Translations under genes and position numbers: made by a program
Shown: in pieces, positions 7,845 through 15,232 of the stretch
Layout of the letters: each line of letters opens with the position of its first letter
Position numbering within the stretch: position 1 is the first letter of the stretch
Source of the DNA: JAEUMD01 sp937950105
GTDB lineage: Bacteria > Pseudomonadota > Alphaproteobacteria > Rhizobiales > Hyphomicrobiaceae
Length of the DNA stretch: 64,000 bases
Reading direction: 5' to 3'
Assembly: GCA_036821845.1 (NCBI GenBank)
Contig: DAISIT010000001.1
Span: forward strand, 59,149 to 123,148
The notes under the pieces: generated by a model
The model's input: only the letters and a program-made list of their open reading frames with translations
Databases searched by the model: none
What the model was told of the DNA's origin: nothing

Positions 7845-10800
7845 AACCGCTCCGCCTCACACTGCAAGCGATCGGACCCTACGCCGGGCGCCACGAGATC
7901 GATTTCCGCGCCGCGCTCGACAGCGGCCTGTTCGGCATCTACGGAGCTACCGGCTCGGGCAAGTCCACCGTTTTCAGCGCCATGACCTTCGCGTTGTTCG
8001 GCGAGGCCGCGCGCGACGATCAACCCGCGTCGTCGCTGCGCTCGGATCATGCGGATGCGGCCACCATCAGCGAGGTCGAACTTGTGTTCGAGCTTGGCGC
8101 GCGGCGCTATCGCGTGGTGCGCCGGCCCGATCAGATGCGGCCTGCCAAGCGCGGCAGCGGTGAGACGCCCGAGAAGCACCAGGCGTGGCTGTTCGATGTC
8201 ACCGGCCTCGACCTCGCTGGCGTCGGCGATGACAATCCGGGCAAGGTCGTCGCGGAGAAGAAGGTCACGCGCGTCGACGAAGCCATCAGGCAGTTGCTCG
8301 GCTACGGCTCCGAGCAGTTTCGCCAGATCGTGCTGTTGCCGCAGGGGCGCTTCGAGGCCTTTCTGACGGCGAGCACCGACAAGCGCCGCGAGATTCTCGC
8401 GGAACTGTTCGACGTATCTCTCTATCGGCGTCTGACCGAAGAGATGAAGCAGCAGGCCAGCCGTGCCGAGGACGAGATAAGAACCGCCCGCGCCGTCGTG
8501 GCGGGACGTCTCGCGGATGAAGGATACGCGACCGTCGATGCGCTGACCGAAGCCATCTCCGACGCACAGGGGCGCGAACTCGAGCTTGCCGGGATTGCCG
8601 ATGCCGCCAGGCTGGCGCTCGCAGCGGCGGAGCAGACGTACCAGGCAGCCGCGCAGACCGATGCGGCTTTCGCGGAGCATGTCGCGGCCGAGCAGGCGAT
8701 GGCCGCAGTCGAATCGAGACGTGCGGACGTGGCCGTTTTCGATGCGCGATTGAACGCGGCACGCATCGCCGCGACACTGGCGGCGGTGGATGCCGCCATC
8801 GCAGCAGAACGGAGCGAAGCCGAAGCGGCGGCAGATCGCCATGCCCGCATCACCATACGTCTCGGAGAAGCTGAAGCTGCGGCCGGAATCGCGGCAACCG
8901 CTCTTGCCGCAACAACCGCACAGGCGGGCGAGATCGAACGCCTGCGGGACGAGGCTCGCACGCTCGCGGAACATAAGAGCAAGCTCGAGTCGTGCGAGGG
9001 ATTGCGCGACGCTCGCGACGAAGCGACATCCCGTGCGGCCCACGCCGAGGCCGTGGCCGTGCAGCAGCGGCAGCGTCACGACGACCTCGTTCGCCGCCGC
9101 GACCTGGCGACGAACTTGCTCGAGGCGGCGCGCACAAGCGAGATGCGTCGCGCCGCTCTGAAGGTCGAAATCGGCGAAGCGAACAGGGTACACAAGGACG
9201 CCGTCGCCCATGAGCGCGCGGTCGAAGAATTCGAAAGGGCGGCGCGCGCGGATGCGCATTGCGTTGCCGCTGATCGCACCGCACAGGATGCGCTGAGGTC
9301 GGCGACGGATACCTTCAACGAGGCCGAAGCAGCCTTGCTGCAAAGCCACGCGCTGCATCTTGCCGCCCATCTTGCGGACGATCAGCCGTGCCCGGTCTGC
9401 GGATCGCGCGAGCATCCCGCGCCCGCGCGAGGGTCCGACAGCGACAACGACATCTCCGCACGCTATCGGCACTCAAAGGCACAGTTCGAGGCCGCCCGAT
9501 CTGCAGCAGCGACCGCAGCGACCGATCTCGGCGTCGGGCGCCAGAACCTCGAGCGCGCCAAGGCCAATCTCGACTCGCTGTCGGCGCCCGCGCAGTCGTC
9601 CACGACCATTGCCGGAGCGCTGCTCGGCCTGAATGCGCTCATGTCTGAACTTGGCGCTGAAGCCGATCTGGCGAAACTCGCGGCCGACGTGCAGTCGCTC
9701 GAAGCGGAGATGGCGCCCGCTCACACCGCGAACGAGTCCGCCAAGGCCGATGAGGTGCGATTGGCGAACGATGCGGCGCACGCCGAAAGGATGCTCGCCG
9801 ATGCCCTCGCCGCGATCCCGCTCGACCTGCGGACGCCTGCCGCAATCGACGCCGCATTGGCAGAACGCGCCGCCGCTATCGGTGCCCTGAACGCCACAAC
9901 CCGTGCGGCCGAGGCCGCGGCACGGCAAACCTCCGACGCTCTGATCGCCGCACGCCGCGATGCCGAGAACGCTTCGAGCAGTCTCGCCGACGCCAACAAG
10001 CGCTACCAGTCGGCACTAGCGGCACTCACGGCGCGGCTTACAGAGCATGGCCTGAGCGACGAGAGCTATCGCATGGCACGCTCGGACATCTCCCGGATCA
10101 GCGACCTCGAAGCCGAGATCCGTGGCTTTGCCGAGCAGAGCACGCTCGCGAGAGAGCGCCTGCGTCGGGCGGCAGCGGCCATCGCCACTGCTGATCGTCC
10201 CGATATCGCCAGACTGAAAGAGGAGCGCGATCTCGCCGACGGCGCACGCACTCGTGCCGACAACGATGCGAGAGACGCCGGTGCGCGCGTCAGGCAACTC
10301 GAACGGCTGAAGCTTTCGCTGCGCGCGGAGGTAGAGCGGATCGAGAAGCTGGAACAGGACACCGGGCCTTTGCGCTCGCTGTCGGATGCCTTCTCGGGTC
10401 GCAGCGAAGCGAAGGTGAGCCTCGAAGCTTTCGCCATCGGCACGATGCTCGACGCCGTGCTCGATGCCGCAAACCTGCGCCTCGCACCGATGACGCGCAG
10501 CCGCTACGGCCTCGTGCGGATCGTCGAGGGCAAGGGCAACGCCAGGCGCGGTCTCGATATCGCGATCGAGGACAGCTACACCGGGCGACAGCGGCCGACC
10601 TCGACACTCTCCGGAGGCGAGACCTTCATTGCCGCGCTCGCACTCGCGCTCGGACTGTCGGATGTCGTTGAAAGCTCGCGTGCCAACATCAGGCTCGACA
10701 CCATCTTCATCGACGAGGGCTTCGGCAGCCTCGACTCGGATGGCGATGCCGGCACACTGGAGCAGGTGCTGCAGACGCTGCAGGATCACGTCGGCCGCAA

Positions 10801-10909
10801 TCGCGCCATAGGATTGATCTCGCACGTGCCGCTCGTGCAGCAGGCCATTCCGAACGGATTCTGGATTTCGAAGACGGCGAGCGGCAGCCACATCGAACAG
10901 CGGATGTAG
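7841..10909 (+). CDS. sbcC: Exonuclease SbcC (Rad50-like ATPase subunit)
   Basis: 1022 aa. Walker A GATGSGKST lies near the N-terminus (about residues 34-42), with RQIVLLPQGRFEAFL as the Q-loop region. Two long Ala/Glu/Arg-rich coiled-coil arms flank a canonical zinc hook, CPVCG, at about residue 517. The C-terminus has the ABC signature LSGGETF (about 922) and Walker B TIFIDEGFGSLD. SMC-like ATPase that tethers DNA and drives SbcD. It overlaps sbcD by four bases. A 608-codon frame on the other strand inside this gene is a composition artefact. Confidence 0.95.
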   Translation: MKPLRLTLQAIGPYAGRHEIDFRAALDSGLFGIYGATGSGKSTVFSAMTFALFGEAARDDQPASSLRSDHADAATISEVELVFELGARRYRVVRRPDQMRPAKRGSGETPEKHQAWLFDVTGLDLAGVGDDNPGKVVAEKKVTRVDEAIRQLLGYGSEQFRQIVLLPQGRFEAFLTASTDKRREILAELFDVSLYRRLTEEMKQQASRAEDEIRTARAVVAGRLADEGYATVDALTEAISDAQGRELELAGIADAARLALAAAEQTYQAAAQTDAAFAEHVAAEQAMAAVESRRADVAVFDARLNAARIAATLAAVDAAIAAERSEAEAAADRHARITIRLGEAEAAAGIAATALAATTAQAGEIERLRDEARTLAEHKSKLESCEGLRDARDEATSRAAHAEAVAVQQRQRHDDLVRRRDLATNLLEAARTSEMRRAALKVEIGEANRVHKDAVAHERAVEEFERAARADAHCVAADRTAQDALRSATDTFNEAEAALLQSHALHLAAHLADDQPCPVCGSREHPAPARGSDSDNDISARYRHSKAQFEAARSAAATAATDLGVGRQNLERAKANLDSLSAPAQSSTTIAGALLGLNALMSELGAEADLAKLAADVQSLEAEMAPAHTANESAKADEVRLANDAAHAERMLADALAAIPLDLRTPAAIDAALAERAAAIGALNATTRAAEAAARQTSDALIAARRDAENASSSLADANKRYQSALAALTARLTEHGLSDESYRMARSDISRISDLEAEIRGFAEQSTLARERLRRAAAAIATADRPDIARLKEERDLADGARTRADNDARDAGARVRQLERLKLSLRAEVERIEKLEQDTGPLRSLSDAFSGRSEAKVSLEAFAIGTMLDAVLDAANLRLAPMTRSRYGLVRIVEGKGNARRGLDIAIEDSYTGRQRPTSTLSGGETFIAALALALGLSDVVESSRANIRLDTIFIDEGFGSLDSDGDAGTLEQVLQTLQDHVGRNRAIGLISHVPLVQQAIPNGFWISKTASGSHIEQRM

Positions 10910-10976
10910 GCCGAAGATTATCCCCGCTCCCGGCAACGGTACGATCATGCGGAAGCCCGCCGCCAGGAGCTCCGCA

Positions 10977-12446
10977 ATGGACAATACGCCGAACCTGAAG
11001 CTGCCCTATATCGCCCCCGCACAGGCGCAGAAGCACGTCACGCACAACGAGGCGATCCGTGCCCTCGATGCGATCGTCCAGCTTTCGGTGCTCGACAAGG
11101 ATGTCGCCACACCACCGGCATCGCCCGCCGAAGGCGACCGCTACATCGTCGCCCCGGGAGCGAGCGGCGCGTGGGCCGGCGCAACCCACAGCGTCGCCGC
11201 CTGGCAGGATGGTGCGTGGGCTTTGTATGTTCCACTCGCGGGCTGGCTCGCCTGGCTCGCCGACGAGGCCAGGCTCTACGCCTTCGACGGAACGCAATGG
11301 GTCGTCGCGGGGGGGGAATCGATCGATCCCGCGCCGCTCGTCGGCGTCAACACCACGGCGGACGCGACCAACCGTCTCGCCGTCAAGTCGGATGCGATCC
11401 TGCTGAGCCACGACGATGTGACACCGGGCACGGGCGACGTTCAGGCCAAGCTCAACAAGGCGACTGCCGGCGGCACCGCCTCGATGCTGTTTCAGTCGAA
11501 CTGGTCCGGTCGCGCTGAAATGGGCCTGACCGGCGACGACAACTGGCACATCAAGGTTTCCGCCAACGGCAGCACATGGCGTGAGGCGATGATCATCGAT
11601 GCCGCGACGGGAAACATAGGGATCGGCGGGCAGTCCCCTGCGACGACGCCCTTGCTCGTCACCATCAGCAGCGCGAATTATCCGACGGTGGAGAACTGCG
11701 TCAACGGCGCCAACGCCGCCGGAGCCGATTTCAAGAAGTCGCGCGGCACCCCGACCGCAAAAGCGGCTGTCGTCGCCAACGATACGCTGCTCGCCTGCCG
11801 GGCGTGGGGATACGACGGCGCGACGTACTTGACGGCCGGCAACTTTCGCTACGTGGTCGACGGGACGCCGTCGCCCGGCGTCATGCCCGGCTCGCTTCAG
11901 GTCACGACCGTGACCGCCGGCGTCGGCAACACGGTGAAGCTCGCCGTGCGCTCGTCGGGAGCCACCGAGCCCGGCGCCGATAACGCCTTCACACTCGGTT
12001 CTGCCGGCGCCCGCTGGTCGGTCGTGTACGCCGCGACCGGCACGATCAACACGTCGGACGCGCGCGACAAGGACGTCGTCTCGGGCATCGGCTTCGCCGG
12101 CAAGTTCATCGATGCCGTAGCGCCGGTGCTCTACCGCTGGAAGATCGGCGGCACCGAACTGGTGGCGAGTCAAACCGAGACCGAAGTGGATGTCGACGGC
12201 AACGTCGTCGCGAAAGTGGAACGCCTCAGCAAGCCGGGAAAGCGTGTCCATGCGGGCTTCCTCGCGCAGGACGTCAAGGCGGCCATGCACGCGACCGGCA
12301 TCGACTTCGGCGCCTGGGGGCTCGACGACAAGGGCGATCCCGAGAGCCGGCAGTGGGTGCGGCCCGACCAGTTGGTGCCCATCCTGTGGCAGGCGGTACG
12401 CGAACTGCGCGCCGAAATCGCCGCGCTCACAACGGCGCGCGGTTGA
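10977..12446 (+). CDS. Orphan phage-tail-like protein: DUF2793 plus S74 intramolecular chaperone
   Basis: 489 aa from ATG 10977, chosen because AGGAG lies seven bases upstream. Residues 1-120 match the DUF2793 pattern (LPYIAPAQAQKHVTHNEA; GDRYIV; WLAWLADE), found in tail, spike and gene-transfer-agent proteins. A beta-rich middle follows. The C-terminus has the endosialidase-type chaperone (peptidase S74) layout with TSDARDKDVVSGI, where the Ser and Asp/Lys belong to the self-cleavage region. FLAQDV and LWQAVRELRAEIAAL complete it. Such chaperones trimerise a fibre and then cut themselves off. No other phage genes are near. Confidence 0.8.
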   Translation: MDNTPNLKLPYIAPAQAQKHVTHNEAIRALDAIVQLSVLDKDVATPPASPAEGDRYIVAPGASGAWAGATHSVAAWQDGAWALYVPLAGWLAWLADEARLYAFDGTQWVVAGGESIDPAPLVGVNTTADATNRLAVKSDAILLSHDDVTPGTGDVQAKLNKATAGGTASMLFQSNWSGRAEMGLTGDDNWHIKVSANGSTWREAMIIDAATGNIGIGGQSPATTPLLVTISSANYPTVENCVNGANAAGADFKKSRGTPTAKAAVVANDTLLACRAWGYDGATYLTAGNFRYVVDGTPSPGVMPGSLQVTTVTAGVGNTVKLAVRSSGATEPGADNAFTLGSAGARWSVVYAATGTINTSDARDKDVVSGIGFAGKFIDAVAPVLYRWKIGGTELVASQTETEVDVDGNVVAKVERLSKPGKRVHAGFLAQDVKAAMHATGIDFGAWGLDDKGDPESRQWVRPDQLVPILWQAVRELRAEIAALTTARG

Positions 12447-12464
12447 GCGGTCTGGCGAGACCGC
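12447..12464 (+). terminator. Hairpin directly after the tail-like gene
   Basis: GCGGTCT-GGCG-AGACCGC begins at the base after the stop codon. There is no T-run, so it may be a weak or Rho-assisted terminator or an mRNA-stabilising stem. Confidence 0.4.
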
Positions 12465-12717
12465 AGCCGCCAAGGTGCTGCATCATAGGGCCCAACACGC
12501 GAGACCTGATTGCACACCGCTCGCGTGGTTGGTCGCGTCTCGCATCAGCCAATCTCGCGCGCGAACGGGATCGTCGAGGAAAAGGCCGCCGCTGCTGCGT
12601 TTCTCCGCTGGTTCGGTGAGACGGAGCAAGCAGGGGGACGTTGGCGAGCAGGCCACCTCCATGACCTGTTCGAGGCCGTTCGACCGTCAAGAGCGGCGCG
12701 CGCGATGGTGGATTTCG

Positions 12718-13488
12718 TCAGGGGTAGAGACGGACCGCGACAACCGTGGCGTTGTCCTGATGCGGCTCACGCAAATTGTCGATGGTCCGTATGAGCGCGG
12801 CTGCGACCGCTTCTGCGCCATCCTCGGCGTAGGCGGAGACGATGCGTGCGACCTCCGCATTCTCGAGGGTATGCAGGCCGTCGCTCGCCAGGATCACATA
12901 ATCGCCCGGCTCCAGCTTCAGCGGCTTGACCGAGATATCGACGAGATCGATCTCGTCGCCCGTCACGGCGGAGCGCAGCATGTGGCGGCGGGGGTCGTGG
13001 CGCGCGTCCTCCTCCGACATGACGCCGGCTTCGACCAACCGGTCCAGCTCCGGCGCGAGGCTGTGGTCGGCGTTGAGCAGCGCAACCTCGCCGCGCCGGT
13101 AGAGCAGCAGCGGGCTGTCGCCGACGCTGACCCATTCGACGCTGCCATCGCAGAAATGTGCCCCGATCAGGGTCGAGCCCATGCCGGCGAGCATCGGATT
13201 TTCGTCGACCTTGGCGGCGATCGCCCGGTTCGAGGCGGCGAGTCCGGACAGCAGGCGCTCGCGCACAGGACCATTCTCGTTGACGCAGACATCGAGGAAG
13301 CTGTCGCAAACGATACGGCTGGCGAGCGCGCCGCCCGCGTGTCCGCCCATGCCGTCGGCGAGCACGGCGACGAGGCGCGCACCGTCGGCGGACGGCGATG
13401 CCTCGCCCTCCGGCCAGATCACGGCAGCATCTTCCTGGTAGTGGCGCGCGCCTTGTGTGGTGCGCCGGGCGCTATCGAATGTCGGCAT
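12718..13488 (-). CDS. PP2C-family Ser/Thr protein phosphatase
   Basis: 256 aa from ATG 13488; the stop of the upstream FHA gene overlaps it by one base (TGATG). Family motifs are present: HYQEDAA (metal-binding Asp near residue 20), ADGMGGHAGG (about 58-67), SVGDSPLLLY and LASDGLHTL, with a late DNATVVAVRL Asp. It removes phosphate from Ser/Thr, most likely from substrates of the kinase encoded at 15233-17803. It has no membrane segment and should be cytoplasmic. It is co-transcribed with the FHA gene. Confidence 0.92.
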   Translation of the reverse strand: MPTFDSARRTTQGARHYQEDAAVIWPEGEASPSADGARLVAVLADGMGGHAGGALASRIVCDSFLDVCVNENGPVRERLLSGLAASNRAIAAKVDENPMLAGMGSTLIGAHFCDGSVEWVSVGDSPLLLYRRGEVALLNADHSLAPELDRLVEAGVMSEEDARHDPRRHMLRSAVTGDEIDLVDISVKPLKLEPGDYVILASDGLHTLENAEVARIVSAYAEDGAEAVAAALIRTIDNLREPHQDNATVVAVRLYP

Positions 13489-14294
13489 CAATCCTTGGCG
13501 TCTGCAAGCTCCGACCAGTCGAAATCCCCGCCGCAGAACGGCACGAACACGAGCTGGGTGCGGCCCATCGTTATCACATCCATGTGCGCCAACTCGACGG
13601 CGCCGGTCGGCCGCTTGTCGTTTACCGACACGACATTGGTCTTGGCAAGGTTCGGGACGAACAGATAGCTGCGGTCGGCGCTGTCGTAGCGGATGTAGGC
13701 CTGCTCCTCCGACGAGATCGCGTCGTCGCCGAAATCGAGCGGAATGCGCTGGCCCCTGCTGCGGCCGATGGTGTTGTTGCCCTCGAATATCGGTCGGAAG
13801 GCGCCGAGGCCCGGTCCGCCGACGATGACCAGCCAGCCGACTACCGGATCCTGCGCGAACGAGCTGCGCTGCACCTTCTGCTTGCCGCGCACGAGCTGGG
13901 TGCGGGCGGGTGCTTCCTCGGCCGACGGCGAACGCGCCGCGCGCACCACACGCGTCGTTGGCGGCGCCTCGTGCTCACCGCCACGGAGCACGACGGTGCC
14001 GCGCACCTCGCGCGCCGCATCCGCAGCACTCGGGGCCGCCGGCACGGGCGGCGCCTCGCGAACTGGCTGGCCCGACGCCATCGGCGTCGCTGCGGCGACG
14101 ATGGCGCGGCCGCCATCTCCGGCTGGCCCGTCGACAGCCGGAACCGCGGGCGGCTGCACGGCTTCCGCCGCACGCTGCACCGCAGCCACGAGGCCGTGAT
14201 TTGGCGCATCCTCGCGCCCGGCTGCCGCAAGGGCATCCTTGAGCGAGCCGAGGAAGCCCGGTGACTTCGCTGCCTGTGCTGTCTTGTCGGTCAT
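13488..14294 (-). CDS. FHA-domain protein (soluble)
   Basis: 268 aa from ATG 14294, preferred because AGGGAGG precedes it. The N-terminal half is an Ala/Pro-rich, probably disordered linker. Residues about 160-255 form a forkhead-associated domain with GPGLGAFRPIFEGNNTIGRS, RIPLDFGDDAISSEEQAYI and TGAVELAHMDVITMG. FHA domains bind phosphothreonine peptides. Next to a kinase and a PP2C phosphatase, it is a likely reader or scaffold of kinase output. Its partner is not visible. Confidence 0.88.
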   Translation of the reverse strand: MTDKTAQAAKSPGFLGSLKDALAAAGREDAPNHGLVAAVQRAAEAVQPPAVPAVDGPAGDGGRAIVAAATPMASGQPVREAPPVPAAPSAADAAREVRGTVVLRGGEHEAPPTTRVVRAARSPSAEEAPARTQLVRGKQKVQRSSFAQDPVVGWLVIVGGPGLGAFRPIFEGNNTIGRSRGQRIPLDFGDDAISSEEQAYIRYDSADRSYLFVPNLAKTNVVSVNDKRPTGAVELAHMDVITMGRTQLVFVPFCGGDFDWSELADAKD

Positions 14295-14378
14295 GTCATG
14301 TCCTCCCTGTGCCGCAGTCTCTATCCGCATTGACGTGATCAACGCGCGCCTGTCCACGCGCCGCTGTCGAACTGGTCC

Positions 14379-14894
14379 TCAAAGGCGTGCCGCGCGAAAC
14401 GTCATGGTTTCGCCGGCGATGATGATGACGTCGCCATCGCGCAGGCGCACACGCGCCGCAGGCTTGCCGTTGACGCGCAGATCGCGCGCGTCGCCGGACA
14501 GCGCGACGGCATAGTGATCGCGTTCGGCCGTGCGCGTGACCGCGGCGTGGTAGCGTGCCGCTGTCGCGCCATCGATGCGAATGTCGTTGTCGGCCGCACT
14601 GCCAATCCGAGTCAGCTCGCGGACGATCTCGTGACGCTCGCCCGCGTCACGCGCTCCGCGCTCGAGCCAGACGCGGCGCGGTGGCGCATATCCCGTGCGA
14701 TCCGCGAGCGGCGCCTCCGTTGCTTCGGCGGCATGTGCAGCGGAGCGTTGCATCGCGAAGCGCACGATCGCTCCGGCGAAGGCGAGCGGCACGACGAGCG
14801 CCGCCACCACGACGACGAGAGACAGCGCCGGCGCATGCGCGAACGCCGCCAGCAGACTGTCTTTCAGCGATGCAATAGTCGCCGCCTCACCCAC
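14379..14894 (-). CDS. Membrane-anchored FHA-domain protein
   Basis: 171 aa from a GTG at 14894, or up to 211 aa from an ATG at 15014; neither start has a strong ribosome site, so the start is uncertain. One transmembrane helix (ALSLVVVVAALVVPLAFAGAIV) lies near the N-terminus. A C-terminal FHA-like domain follows, with TRIGSAADNDIRIDG, AARYHAAV and RVRLRDGDVIIIAGE. The FHA part would face the cytoplasm. It lies 84 bp upstream of the soluble FHA gene and is probably in the same minus-strand operon, with the kinase gene divergent. Confidence 0.75.
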   Translation of the reverse strand: MGEAATIASLKDSLLAAFAHAPALSLVVVVAALVVPLAFAGAIVRFAMQRSAAHAAEATEAPLADRTGYAPPRRVWLERGARDAGERHEIVRELTRIGSAADNDIRIDGATAARYHAAVTRTAERDHYAVALSGDARDLRVNGKPAARVRLRDGDVIIIAGETMTFRAARL

Positions 14895-15232
14895 GTTGCC
14901 CCCGCCTCGCCGCGCGGCCCGCCTGCTTCCATCCCTCACGATGCAGAGGGTCTCCCGAAGCTTTCGCGCGCCGTCGTCCTCGAATGACAGGTTGCGAGGA
15001 TTTGGCGGCAACATGGTGGCCGATCACGGGCAAAGGTGAGATTTGTTCATCTCGGGTTCATCGCTGCGAGAGCGCCACATTCCTGCTGCAAGTACGACGC
15101 GCGCGGCACGAATCGGCATGGATCACACTCCGGCCGGTGCTAGCTTCGCGGGGGAACGACACGCGAGATGCCGGCACGACGTGGACGAGACCGCCGCAGA
15201 GCGGACCGCCGCGGTGCCATGACGAAGGGGCC

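Noticed and set aside
7646..9472. A 608-codon open frame on the minus strand inside sbcD-sbcC
   Set aside because: It is antisense to two genes with full catalytic motifs, is Arg/Gly-rich and has no recognisable domain. High GC content explains it.
10947..12446. A prophage around the S74 fibre gene
   Set aside because: No integrase, structural or lysis genes flank it, and the neighbours are chromosomal.
12190..13668. A 492-codon plus-strand frame across the S74 gene end and the PP2C gene
   Set aside because: It overlaps two well-supported genes and resembles no protein.
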